NCBI GenBank assembly: GCA_032173965.1
Contig: CM063284.1
Coordinates: 102,300,410 to 102,364,409 of the forward strand
Length of the DNA stretch: 64,000 nt
Direction: 5' to 3'
Source of the DNA: Sitta carolinensis
Taxonomy: Eukaryota > Chordata > Aves > Passeriformes > Sittidae
Part shown: positions 12,911-26,200 of the stretch, piece after piece
Numbering within the stretch: position 1 is the first letter of the stretch
Layout: each line of letters starts with the position of its first letter
Position numbers and translations under genes: made by a program
The notes under the pieces: generated by a model
Database searches by the model: none
The model's input: only the letters and a program-made list of their open reading frames with translations
What the model was told of the DNA's origin: nothing

Positions 12911-14779
12911 ATTGCTGTTAGCATTGCAGAAGCAACACTGATCTCTGGCACAGCTCAGAATATCCTAAGGGGGTATTACAGCAGCCAGGAATGAGTGATA
13001 TTTCACTGTCCTGGAAAGAAAGTAGAGACTTGGTACTGGAGCTGATAAAGTGGCTCTGTGTCACTTTTAAGGAATTCCTTACTCCTATAATCTTTACATA
13101 GTTTATTATGTCAACCTAGGGAAGCTGTGTACAACAGTGTTACACAGAGCATAAAAGCTGGAGCTGAATATGAGTGGGTGAATGAGAAAACTATAAACCT
13201 GAATTGCAGAGTTTTACTTTAGTTTTCTTTGTCCAGCTTGACAAGAGATGCCAATGAAAACCAGAAACAGCTACAGATAAAAAAATCAAGGCTAAGTGAA
13301 CAAAAGCTCAGCAGCTATCACAGCCTAATGCAGCGGACAATGTTCTGAAATACTTTTCAAGCAAACAATACACTGAAGTGTTCTGGCAACGACTAACAGT
13401 TGACAGCACATGGAAGAGCAACACTGGGATCACAAAAGACTGAGGAACTGTTGCATGCAGACTTTCTCGAAGATTAAAAAGCATGTGTCTCAACTTGACA
13501 GTCATGCTTAACTCAGAGGACTTTGGAAAGACATAAAAAACTCTAAAAAGAGCTTTGCACTACAAGCTTTTACCCATCTATTTAAGTCCCCTCTGTTCTT
13601 TTCTAACCATTCACGTGGTGTTGGAGGTGGCTGCTTCTATTGCTATTTCCTGAGTAGCAGATGCAGGATCTGACCTACCTTTCCAACTTTTGTTATGTCA
13701 TACTGGAAGTCTGTTGCTTGGCAGTCATTTTTGTCAAGAAAAAGCACAGAGATGGCTCATTTAGATATTTAGTGTAAATAATCTGAATGGTAATACTATC
13801 ACATAGGAAAACTCTAAGCTCTTTGACACAAGTATTTAAGCATCAAAGGCAATGTATTCCAGTAGTCATCTCCCAGAATAATCAGAAACTCTGTTTCAGG
13901 AACCAATACTGCACTGTGTGGAAGCTTCCACCATCCCAAAGCAAGCAGTAGGAGGAATTCTGTTCAGTAAGGAACTCTTCGCACATATGACAGAGACAAA
14001 AATCTACAATTTCATAAAAAGAGCTTGTGTCCCCTTTACTGCAGGCTCCCTTTGTTACAGCTGCAGTCTGTGAATCAAGGAAAATCCTCACTTCTTTTTA
14101 TTCCCTTTGGTATGTGGTGTAAGAGCAGAGATCTCCTGTCTCTTGGAGACCCAGACCTCTCTACTGTAGATATGAGAACTTCTTTTCTGTAATATATTAA
14201 GAACAGTTATTACAGCATGGGCAAACCCTTAAAGCCAGATGACTAATAACTGAGCTCAGCTGATTTTAACAGAAACACATGCCATTTATTTTTAACACAG
14301 ACCAAAGCAGAGCATTGTCAGTCATGAATCTTCTTAAGATCTTAAGGGGAAGAAACTGCACCATTTTTGTGGACAGATATTCGAGCTTCTTCACCATTAT
14401 ATGAGCACGTCTACGATGTCCCTTGTGTAGCTTCCATTTTATGTAAATTGTAAAATGTAAAATGGGAAAGAAGGTATATTCAGAGCAACTTCAAAACAGT
14501 CCCTTAAATGTGTTTAAAACCTACTGAACTTAAACATGTGCTTAAGGTCTTCCCTGTCTTGGCTTCCAAATCATGTTGTAGACCTAAACCTTTCAGCTTT
14601 TGTGTGTGGATTAATGCCGATTGACTCCGACCTGCTGCTTCTGTCTTGTGAAGAAGTGTCAATATTATGAACTTTCATCAGTCTTGAACTGAGCTGCAAA
14701 CCCAGTAACTCCAATAATTTTACATGGTTGATGCTGCCATCATGTCATTTCTGAAATACTGACTCTCACTGACAGTATT

Positions 14780-15215
14780 TTACAAGTCCCCAAAGCCTGC
14801 CTGCTTTTCCTCCTGCTCACCTCCTGGGCTGCTTTGCTTCCAGGGTAATCTGGACTTCCCATCAGCTTTGCCCTGGAGGCCGATTTTCTGCCCATCGTTA
14901 CCCTGCTGATCTTTGCCTGACCAAGGTGCCTGCATCTTCTCACAGCTGTTTAGCAGGCCATGTCCCCTGCACCTCTGAAATGACTTCCCGTGGACCCAGG
15001 GCGACCCCACTGTTAATTACTAAGACAGATGCAGAGCCAAGCAGCTCAGAGAACAGCAGAGTCCCACACTAGCACAGGCATCAATGGAGGCCCGGCATGG
15101 ATGGGTAACCAGGGGAGCAGCTATCACACAGACACACAGGCAATGGCAGGAAACCAGCAAGAGAGAAGAGAAGCTTGCCAGCCCCCTTGCCTGCCCAATT
15201 ACAAAAATGATGAGC
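14780..15215. other. GC-richer island within AT-rich intron
   Basis: This stretch is visibly richer in G and C than its surroundings, with a few CpG sites, and carries overlapping open frames of 65-86 codons on both strands. None of the translations resembles a protein I know and no splice-site pattern makes an exon convincing. It could be a regulatory element, an unrecognised old repeat, or simple base-composition variation. Confidence 0.35.
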
Positions 15216-18200
15216 ATCTATTCCATTGACACAAACAATCAGTAAAGCACTACAGGAAGCAGGTGAAAAGAAGTCTAACTGCTTTCCAGTTAGAAAACTT
15301 CTTAAAAGATACTCTGAGCCACAGGCTACATAAAAATACAAGTTTTCATTTCCTGAAAAATTTGTAATGGCTACTTTAACGAATTTAAAACAAATGCATT
15401 ATAGAAAATATTAGATATTTTACAAATGCCCTGGATAAACTTATGCTAAATGAAACCCCCAATAGCTAAATTATGCTAATTTGGTTTAAAACATGTTCCT
15501 CTCACTTTACAAACAGCCAGTAATAATGCTTTGGTCATGAGACCAGCCATGGACTAAAATGCCTAATTATTCGTAGTGAATAAATGCGATCTATAGAAAA
15601 CACAGAGAGTGTATATAATTAATAGATTATAATTGCATTTAACATCATTTGCATAATTTAAAATGGAATAACTACATGACTGATTTTTTATGTCTTTTTA
15701 AAGGGCAGTAATAAAATATGAAGAAGGTAAGAAGGCTTATATGAGTAGGAAGTAATGAATAATATCTTGAACATTAAAGCACAATATATTATTCTGTGCA
15801 CATAAATTGGACTAATTCATTTTTGCAGGTGCAATGGGAAAAGTATGGTACATCAGCACTTTTCAAAAGTAAATAATATGTTAACTGAAGAAGGGATTGC
15901 AGATTCTGATCAAATATTCAATGTCTTATGTGAATAATTAATAAGCCATGCTGGTGCAAATATGCAGCAAATAGCCTGCAAGGTTTCAAAACCTTTTCTT
16001 TCTTTCAAATCATACTTGTCACTGGCATTTAGAATGTTTAACCTATCACCTTACTGCTGTGAGCATTAAAGCTATTCTTGCAGATTTCCCTCTGGAAACT
16101 CACATTATGACTGAAATGACGTTCAGTGGCCTCATTTAGTTTCCTCCTGTCGTGTTCAATAGCCCATAACAATACATAGATTGGCTAAATCTGAAATTAA
16201 ACCCTGATTTCAATAGGTACAGATAGAGCATAAATTTGACACTAGCCAAAGCATAGTAGCAAGATCAGTTGGCAAAAATTACTTCACTAATGGACAACCA
16301 AAGTAAAATATACTGAGAAGTTTGCTTAGTACAGTTTGACTGTTTCTCAATCTGTGGCTGCCAAAGGGGATGAAGACAAGACAGTCAGGCGAATAATGTT
16401 CAACAGATTTCACATGCTAATATGTGGAATGATGTGTGTTTGTACAACCTTATACTTTAATAAGTCTATACCTCTGTAGACATCCAAACATGTAGGAAGG
16501 AAGCAGTAGGATGGAAAAGATACATAACCCCTCTGTTAATAACTTGGACTTATCACACGTGGATACAAGATTTTCAAAGATCTGCTTGGTACTAAATTGA
16601 CAATAACCACTGAATCTTGGAAACTATTTCTTTTATTGCTCCAATTTTTACATTCCACATGCCCACAAATCTTTCCAGAACAAACAGAGAAAGACTGTGC
16701 CATGTCTTCAGAGAATAGAAGATCCTAATGATGGAGTCATAGGTCAGGAAAAAGTGGGAAGACTAAAGCCAGTGTCGAAAGACTGCTGTGATGGCTGGAC
16801 TCAAGATGGGAAACAACCCCTAAAATTTCCTAAAGCAAATTGAAACTTTATTACCATAGGATAATGAAGTGCCAGAGGCACATCCAGAAACTGCATACAA
16901 CAGTTAAAATACCCATTTCAAATGCTTATGTAGACTGACTCATTAAGGATCAGGAATAACATTAGAGGTGCTTATCATGCTTTAAATTAGCTTTAGTTTT
17001 TCAGTCCAGCTATGCCGAGATATGAAACAAATGTCTGCTAAATGTGTGATCATGGCAAAGACTCCCAGGGCATCTTAAGGACCAACAAAAATTACATGTT
17101 ACAGCACATTTTTTCTTGCTGACGTATTTCATACTCATTCATATGTTTGCCTCAGCATGAACTAGGACTACAAGACTCAGTATGAATGATTGAAATAGCT
17201 GCCAGGGTTCCTATGTAAGAACAACCTGCACTTGTTTATCCATCCAATTGATCAGTTTAAGAATCTATATCTCACGACTTTTGAGTGCACCAACATTTTT
17301 CTGAGTGGATCAATACCACCAGTCTTTGTTTTAACTGCTTAGAGAAAGACAATGGTCATCAAAGATTCACTTTAAAGCTAACAGGCTTTTCTTAAAACAT
17401 GGCTTAAACTTTACATACAAGATTATGTCTGGCAGACTTTCATGAAGAAAAAAATTTGGCTGAATTAGGTATCGTTGTTCTTATTAGGTGTCCTTGCTGC
17501 CTGGGATCACACACAGTTCAGACTGTTTAGGCTGCTGAGAAGAAAACAAGCGGTCCATAACCAAGTAAATCATAGACTAATCAGTACCAAAAATAGCTGA
17601 ATCACAGCATGAGCAAACAGCTGCCTACATCCCACTGAGAGTAATCCTAAGGATACTGGAAGTATTCTAGTCTGTACACCTCTGCAATTTTATTATTCAA
17701 ACAGATAAAAGCACAAAGCCTTTTTAATGAAGCCATGACCTAACTAAATCTATTTTCTGTGATAAGAATAAATTCTAATTAAACCTTCTTAAACAAAACA
17801 AATTCTAGAGCTGTTTCTGCATATACATGCACTTTTATTTAAACTGGAGGAGAATGCATTTAAGAAAAGTGGGAGAGGGAAACAGTGATTTATAAAGTTG
17901 TGGGACATATTGATTACTGGGTAGTTAACCACATTGTGACATAAGGTAGTGTCACGTGAATGATATTAAGCACTGTGACAGCTTTTCTCATCCATGTGAA
18001 ATCTGTTAAGAGGAATTCAGGGTGATAAAGGATAGGTTTAGAATTGCATAAAACTCACTGACAACAATTGACATTCAGCAAACTAAGGGTCCTTCCTCTG
18101 AATGGAAAAAACCCCCAAACTTCCATATAGTTAAAATTGTTGACAACTGATTCTTGCTGATCGACAAGCGGAAGCCTCCCAATCTTCTACAGGACCTAAA

Positions 18201-20460
18201 TGGCTATTGCATGCACTGGGAAGCTGTCACTATTAACACAGGCTACTCACCAGTGAATGTCCTTTCAGGTTTGGGATTACTTTATTTCAACAAGTTGGTA
18301 TTGATCTGGAGTACCTTAGGATTTACAAACCAAAACATGCTTTGTGGATAAGGCAGTTGCTCATTTTTACTACTTCTTTCAACCTCCCTACACATGATCT
18401 CCAAAGTGCCAAGTCTTCCTGTGCTCAACTGTCTGGAATAATCCCAACCAGGAACAAGTTACCTGGTATTGTTGGAAGGCTTTTGCAGATCCCACAGCAG
18501 TGTAAAGAAAGTGGTTATGTCTGAACAAAGTTCTTTACAAAGGAGGAGCACCTACCTCGTATAAAGGACCTCTGTATCCCCATTTCTTGGGGTTATGAGA
18601 GAACACTTAGGTAGTTATATGTGGCTCAACCAAACCACCACAACTTTCCAGTATTAAAGATTAACAACTGAACCAGACATTTTGCAATTGTTCTGAGTTC
18701 CATCTGAACAGATGAAACTTGAAAAAACTAAAGCATATGGATGCATATTTTGAATAATTTTCCATGCCATTTTCACAGGGCAAGTTCCCACTATGTCACT
18801 TCTATCTCTGTAATGTTTATAATCCCTAGTGAGTTTTCCTCTGTATTACAAAAACAAAAAGAGAGAAATAGTTATCTGCTCCTGGTTCTTGAAGACACAG
18901 ATGCTGTCCTTCCTGTATTTACACAGTGGATTAATGCCCCCATCCTCACTCAATGTTCCAGAGTCTTTCTGTTTTCTGAGTAAATTATGTCTTGTGGGAT
19001 AGAAAATAACCTGCGCTGACTGTGGTACTGACTGTCTCAGCTGGTGTTGCAGAATAGCAAATAAAATCAGAGAAAAAGGTGTGATAAAAATGTATAGGTT
19101 GGAGGTGAGAAAGATTAGTTGCAGTCACAAGGAACAAGCAGAAAAAAATAGGGCCAGCTGGGTCCTACCAGTAGCTATAATAACATAACATTAAAAAAAT
19201 ACTCAATTTTCCTACTATTTTCATGATTTCAGAATAGGGCCCCAGAAGCACAAGTCTTAAAAGTGTCATGTGGCAGCAAATTTGTCTTCCAGCTGGAACC
19301 AAATAGAAAGAAAAGATGCAACTGGAGACTGGGTTTGACTGACAGGATTCTAGTCTGTTATGGCTTTGCAGGACAGCAGAAAATGGAAATTATATCAGAC
19401 TTCTTTCAAAGTCACACATTATTCTAAGAGTGGTTTGGGAAAAAAAAAATCCCTAAGTAGGCACCTATGGGGCAAACATCCTCCACGAAAACATTCCTGC
19501 TTGTCTGCAATACTTTCTGCCTCTCCAAGTAAGGATCTTTATTTCTACTTGTTTTAGATAGTTCTTCTTCCTATTTTGTTTCTTACAACCATTTTGTATT
19601 TATGCTAGATAAATCACTGGCAAATGAAGTTTTTTCAGCGAGTTGGGTTTTACTGATGAATACCACATCTACCTTAGCATATCTACATTAGAATATCTTC
19701 TGAAGTTCCATTTAAATGAATATACTGCTATTATGACAGAATTTATTTCATACTCCCAATTATTTTCAACACTCATCTCCAAATTCTCTTTAAATTATCC
19801 ATTTTTTTATGATCACCTTTGACCACAATCACCCAAGGTATAGCTGAACAATGACCATGGGCAGATAACCTATTTTTAAATACTTTTACCAATCTCTAAC
19901 AGGTGCTCAGAAGTGCTAAACTGAAATGAATTGACACACATTAGATAATATATTTCATGTTTCTGATCTTGACAGGCACCTTGAGCCCATATTCTTCTAT
20001 TTAACTATCATAATTTAGACATTAGTACAGTTACATTGGTGCAACACATCAGAATGAAAACCATGCAGCACAGAAGGAACATATTCAGTGCAGTTTATCT
20101 TGACAATATATAACATTATTGTATTTGAAATAGTATTGGGCTAATGATATAAAATTATTTCTGGACTTGAACAGTTAACTGCCAGAAAACCTTGAGAAAG
20201 GATGTGTTCAACAGAAGGGGAGGAGAAGGGACATGAGACAGACAATAGGGAGGAAAGCCTTAAAGATAAAGCTACATGGAGGAACCTTTTTTTAAATTCT
20301 GTTATTGACACAGTCCTGTTAGTGACAGTAAGTGAGGCTGATCTGAGCAGGACACCCTTTGCAAATCTTGGCTTTTCAAAGGAACCTCTGGTTTTGAGAT
20401 AATGGAAGCTCAGAACTCCCTGTCATGGAACATAATGTGAAATTGATTTTTCAGGGCTTT

Positions 20461-20542
20461 ATCTACACAAAGTTGCACTGGTTTAATTAAAGGTGTGTTT
20501 TTAAATCAATTTTGTTAAACCAGTCCAAGCTCCTGTGTGGAC
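20461..20542. repeat. Imperfect foldback element (ancient MITE-like)
   Basis: The left arm at about 20461-20491 reads CTACACAAAGTTGCACTGG then TTTAATTAAA. The right arm at about 20510-20542 reads GTTAAACCAGTCCAAG then CTCCTGTGTGG, an imperfect reverse complement. The core TTAAACCAGT / ACTGGTTTAA pair is exact and the flanks match with changes. I recall similar aactggtttaa / gtgtagac sequences as old foldback repeats in amniote genomes, but I cannot verify a family. The element may extend beyond the arms given. Confidence 0.5.
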
Positions 20543-22529
20543 ACTCAGAAATCGATTTGGAACTGTCTTATGTCAACTAACCTTAATTTGGCAAAGAACC
20601 GCTTTACACTGAGTAGTCACCAATTTAAGTTATACAAAAACAGGATTAAAAATAAAACTTATCTGAAATTTTAAGACTTTAATGAATTTTTCTCTTTCTG
20701 CCCTAGCTATGCCAAACCATACTGGCCTCCAGTAGCCAAACTGATCTGTTTAGGAAGCTGATGAACTCGTTACTATGATTTACAGCCCTTTGACAATGGA
20801 CATTTTTGAGAAAGGATATAGTGAAAGCCCTGTGAAAGCACTGAGTCTAAAACCACAAGGTGACAGGTGAAACGAGGAAGAAGTGATGAATTGCAGAAAC
20901 CACTTTTCCCTTTTCTAGTTACTTTGTTTCTTTAATGCAGAAAGAAGATGAGCAATGAGGATCCTTCATGGCCAGTAAAAGCTCTCCCATGCTGCAGTAC
21001 TAGGGAACAGATTAAATAACCCACAATCAGTGCAGGGGTGCTTGGGAAATCAGGCCAGTGTTATCCTGTCAGTCTAACATCTAACACCACTGGAACCGAG
21101 CTAAAATCTCTCCTTTCTTAAGGGTCTGGCAGGGGATAGAAAGGATTTTAAAGATCCACTGCAGACTAGCCATGTGGAAATTTGCCCAAGCTTAAGGATT
21201 TCTGTTCAACGCTCATCACTCGCACCCCACTAGGCCACAAATGAAGGTCTGCATTTAAGTCCACAGCTTACAGAAATGCATTTGTGCTCTTCCCACACCC
21301 AAGAAACAGATGGGAAAGCAAGCAGTGAACTTGCTACTGGTGTGGCCCAAGGGACGTCTGCTTGTGCTCTGGATCTGCAGACAGGCACAATATCACTTTC
21401 TCCAGCCAAGAGCAAGGGCCTGAGTCTGCCTGGGGGAATAGGAGCCTTCTCTCAGGAGAACAAAAGGATAAAATCCTGCAAACAGGGTGTTCCTCCAAGA
21501 CTCTGAGTACTGGGAGCTACAGATACTCAGTATCCCAAGCGGGTAAATCCTAATGCAGAGCTGAGCAGTGAGCAAGGAAATTACCAGCCTGCCACTGCTC
21601 AAAAGATGATTTTTCAACATTTATCCTTTGCGTCAGTTATGCTACACTGAAAACTTTTTCATGACACCAATAGGACTTAAAATTACATATATGTGCTTAG
21701 ACAGCGAAGTATAGTCCAAATTATTGAGAATAGTGGCCCTAATTATTAAGTTTTATTTTAAAGCACTTAAAACTATGCATGACAGCAAGTGCTCTGTATC
21801 CTTGCACTCCTCTGAAGTGTTCATAATGGGCAATGTGCTACTTTACTTTCTGTTCTGTTCCACAGATTTATTTTCAGAGCAAATCCTGTGTGAATTTCTC
21901 CTGAATCAAACTCTTTCCCTGGTGAGACCATATAATCCTGCTGTCTTGTTAGAGCAAAAAACGTCTATGAGACTTTATTCAAAACAAATCCCCTGTCAAA
22001 CTATTTCTTCCTTTTCATATGGACATTTATCCTTCTGATATTATGTAAGGAAGAGATTCTTTTGTTGTCTAGTTGAACTTTGTAAAGAGGACAGTATCTG
22101 TCTGACATAAATGTAAACAAAGAGATTTGCAACCTCTGCAGTGCTGGAATATATTGGGCAGTCATACACTGCATATGGAGGAAAAACAGCATTACTGCAG
22201 TAGTTCAATGGAAAAAAACCCTCAAATATATGGCTAGCTATAGTTCATTCTGATTATAACAGTTTCCATATAGAAAGAGTTTTTCAGTTCCAGCTTTACT
22301 ATTTTAAGTCCTCCTTCCCTGCCACAATTAACAAACTACACCCTGATGTATTGCATCTACTGGCATTAGTCATGACTACACCTACCATCTGTAATGGATG
22401 CCATTCATCAGCTTGGTAGCCTGAAAATTAAGTGATTTTCCTGGAAATTGTTTCTCAGCAGAATCATTTGATCCACTGTAGTTAAAAAGCCAAGTCATTG
22501 GTTGCACTATAAATTGCATTTTACAGTCT

Positions 22530-22535
<6 letters not shown>

Positions 22536-22560
<25 letters not shown>
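22536..22560 (+). repeat. A-run (25 nt)
   Basis: An uninterrupted run of 25 A, about 480 bp downstream of the domain-1 exon in the direction of PTPRM transcription, where it would be a U-run. No associated retroposed gene copy was recognised. Confidence 0.95.
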
Positions 22561-23040
22561 TTAATTGCAGTTTTCCTCTAGGCTTAATGCTGGTATAAAA
22601 GGTTTTGGCTGATGAGAAAATCTTTTCCAAGCACAAGAATTTTCAATTCTATCACTTTTAAATGAAAGTGGCATAAAAAACCTTACAGGAACAAACTTGT
22701 TTAAATCGGCCACACAAATGAAAGTTGGCAAGTGATTAGGTCCTCCTGGGAACAAACTGTTTTCTACATTCAGGGGAAAAAATGTCATCAGTTACTTTGG
22801 AAGTGGCCTGAAGCATGGGTTTTGGAAATCTAATACTACAAATACCACTTTAAACAATTATATAACATATACATGAAATCTTTATAACATGAAGTTGGGC
22901 ATGCCAAAATGTGGAGTTCAAAAAAACACCATCTCCTGTAAAATGCAGGCAGTACACACACTTGTAAAAACTCAGCACCAGAAACATACAATCAATGGTG
23001 CAGAAGACATGATAATCAGATCCTTAGACCTGACACTTAC

Positions 23041-23228
23041 TTCATACTCCTCTTTAAATCCATAGCCTTCTGCACACTTCATCTGTGTGATGTGCTGCAG
23101 CAAGTCAGCGACACGGATGGCTGGATGGAGCTGTCCGGTCTGGTAGGGCACATCCACTGGATCTCTCTTCTTATAGGTATGGGACTGGACCAGGCTGCTT
23201 GTGTCACTGACCATCGTGTGGGTTTCAT
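23041..23228 (-). CDS. PTPRM: PTPRM coding exon: end of juxtamembrane region and start of phosphatase domain 1
   Basis: The exon completes the Asp codon split from the previous exon and then encodes 62 codons from [14 protein letters not shown] through KEEYE, ending in phase 0. The segment [20 protein letters not shown] followed by an [10 protein letters not shown] motif is a hallmark of the R2B receptor phosphatases (PTPRM, PTPRK, PTPRT, PTPRU). It covers the N-terminal helices and wedge-like region that open the membrane-proximal catalytic domain D1. The catalytic Cys signature lies many exons further on and is not in this window. The CAEGYG form of the motif is the one I associate with PTPRM. 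On the minus strand the acceptor reads cttattttgtag and the donor gtaagt. No frameshift or stop interrupts the reading frame. The next exon, which should begin near an SFFEGQ-type sequence, was not found in the 23 kb that follow. Confidence 0.94.
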
Positions 23229-26200
23229 CTACAAAATAAGCATCTCATCATGCACTGGCTCATTCTCACTTATTAAAAGAAATAGAAACTACAAAGATTT
23301 CTAGAGGAATGGCAGAAATCTGACACCATCAGCATTGGTTCTGTCTGTGAAGGCTACACCAGAAGAACAGTAAATCCATGAGCAGTTTACACACGGAAAT
23401 TGCAAGACTGATTGGAATGAGGCAAAGTCCATAGTTCTACAATGGAAGCATTGCAGAGCAGTCCAAACTCTACTATTGTTTTAAATATTGCTAGCTGATT
23501 GCAAACAAATTTTAAAACAGGCATTTCATTTTAAACTGCATAGAAGTTTCATTCTGAAACTTCAACAAGTCCCATGGAATGAAACTGGACTTGTATTTTT
23601 TATAGACTACTGAAGAGCTGTATTTTACACTGTAAATTTAGAGCAAATGTTTGGAGTGAGCAAAAAAAAAAGATGCACAAAATGGCTTATGGTTTCATCA
23701 AGCTAGGACTGCAATGGAAATGTAGATCTGAAAACGACACTTGGAGACAAACTACAAGAGGACAAATGCAAAGGATCATCTGGTAAGGAAAGATGTCTTG
23801 ACTGACTGCTAAACATGCTTTAGGACCACGGTGTATCATGAGCCACCACATTAGGCATGGAATGTTATATGTCAACTGACATGCAAGCCAACAAACAGGA
23901 GACCCCCGTGGGCTGGTTAAAATTCTTAATGAGACACATACTTCTCCCAACCCTCCACATCTCTTCCATGGGGCAAATGGGCAACTTACCATTGATTGGC
24001 ACTTTTAAGAAGATACATATCAGGAGAAAAAAAGAGGAGGAGAAAAAGGAAACAGGGCATAAGCAACAGTACTACATTAATAATTACAGGTAATTTTATG
24101 TTTTTAGTTTAGTCTTTACAGAATTATTCCCTAAATGTGTCAGATTCTAATCTCAGTTTCACAGTAGAAATTAGATTTACTAAAACCAAGGTATCATACT
24201 GTGAGTCAATTCAATCAGATGGAACTGAGATCAAAACCTATACTTATAAGTAAATAGATGTGAAAGTGCACTCTGCCTAAGGAAGCAATATGACTTGCTT
24301 CCTATACCGATGGAACTCTAAAAATTTATTCAGACTTGACAAGAGAAAAAACCCACCCCAAATTCTAAGGTCCAAGAATCATCATTAATATTTTATCTAT
24401 TTACTCAAAAATAATAACTTTATGTATCTTAGTTTCTTAATTTTAGCCAAAATTGTTAATATGGTGCTTTGACTTATTCAAGCTATTCCTCTCTGACTGA
24501 ACATTGAAAAAAATGACTATATTTATAAAATATACTACTTTGTAAAATAAGCCATATGAAAGGGAAGCATTAAAATAATATTTCCACATTCATAAGTTAG
24601 ATATATTATAGCATGAAGTTCCACAAATCCACTGTATGAAAAGGTCCCAGATTCTCATGTACACACCAAAAATACTAACACACCTCATTAAAGGTGAGAT
24701 TCTGGTCTTAGTTGTGCTACTGAAAATTGATGTTAAAGCCAGAAAGCTCAATGAATAATATTTCAAAGATGGTTTGAGACTCTCTCAATTCCTACTAAGA
24801 CAAACAAAATCCAGTCCTCACTAAGCATACAGTCAATATGAACTGCACTGACACCTAAACCAAAAACAGCAGAGAAAAATGTATGGGTATGAGTATGGCC
24901 ATTTCACTCCTTTTCCCATCAGTCTGCTAATCTGGTCTAATGCAGAGGAAAGGGATTAATCTTTTAGTCATAAAATTTTACAACTTTTGTCTGATGTGGT
25001 ATAAAATTGTACTACAAAGCACCTCGGGATGCATGGCATGAAGCGTGGCATACAAGTGTAGGTACAGTATGTTGCTGCTGAAATGGCACCTGAAAACTAC
25101 AAGGTGGCTAAGACACAAAAGACAAAAAAAAGTGTAGAAAGTTGATAATGATTTTTTGGGTTGCTTATTTCAATTTTAGAGACAGGTTAGAAAACTTCAG
25201 GACTTTTTTCTTTTTTGCAAACTGCAAAATTCTTTGCAACACAGACTGTTAGTTACTAAGATGAAGGCAAAGTTATCAAAGTCTTGTACTTATGCAGGCA
25301 TCAGTTTAATACTTATGAATCTCTTTCCTACAAGCTCCCTAGTTTTAGACTAATTTTCCTCTCTCCATTCCTTTATCTCTTACAGCTGCATTAATACAGA
25401 AGAAATTATCATCCAAGCTTTTTAAAATGAAGTGTTTTTAATCCTTGGTTTATATAGTACATTAGGAGCCATGTATATTACAGTTTTTTACTTTGCCTCT
25501 GAGCACTGTAGCATGAGTTTTTCAAAGGGTGAGCTTCTCCACATGCAGCGTCCATGTGCAATGGCAAGTTTTGCTGGCTTAAATACTCCTACTGCTGCAG
25601 TTGTCCTACCATACACCCATCCCCATAGAGCTATACAACATTTAATAAATAATATACTTTGGAAACAGTAAGTGTGCTGTAGCTTTTCTATCAGATTTTG
25701 AAAGCTGAACTCAACCATTCACCAGACTTGTACCTTTGCCAGGAGGTCACACTGAAAAGATCATTTAGTTCTAACTACAGGCTTGATCCTGCAGTTTAAC
25801 ACAACTTCTTTGGACAGTAGAAGACAGCAAGAGCAGGTATTACTTGTACTAAAACCCTGCATATTTTGTTAATAGCTGTATTCCTTTACCAGCTCAAGCA
25901 CAGTTAATTTGATTTACCTCAGATACAACACTGTTTCTGTACAAACAGTCATAAACACATATTGGGGGAGAGACCTAATTTGAACGGAGCACTGTTCTTA
26001 AAATGGTACTAAATTTTTAACATGTAAAGTTACAAAAATATTTATTTTATGCAGTGAAATAACTGAAATATTTTCTGAGATAAATAAGCACAGATTTGCT
26101 GAAGTAGGCCATAAAGTACACACCTAACTAATTAAGAGATTTTACAGACTTGGTAAAATCAGAGAATTTATTTTTCCCAGTGTGTTTGCCTGATAGCTGA

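Larger units (their letters stand above)
1..23040 (-). other. PTPRM: Start of a long PTPRM intron (continues beyond the window)
   Basis: Everything below 23041 follows the gtaagt donor of the domain-1 exon. I did not find the next PTPRM coding exon, so the region is most simply one intron of at least 23 kb. It carries a few repeats listed separately: a CR1 tail at 5.8 kb, an ancient CR1 at 12.5 kb, a foldback element at 20.5 kb and A-runs. It also holds an exon-like block on the opposite strand at 12.2 kb and a GC-richer island near 15 kb. The rest is AT-rich sequence in which I recognise nothing. A short, diverged exon could have been missed. Confidence 0.7.

Noticed and set aside
14740..15341. 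Overlapping open frames on both strands as a possible novel gene
   Set aside because: They occur on both strands at once in a GC-richer block where stop codons are rarer, with no known protein similarity, splice support or promoter.
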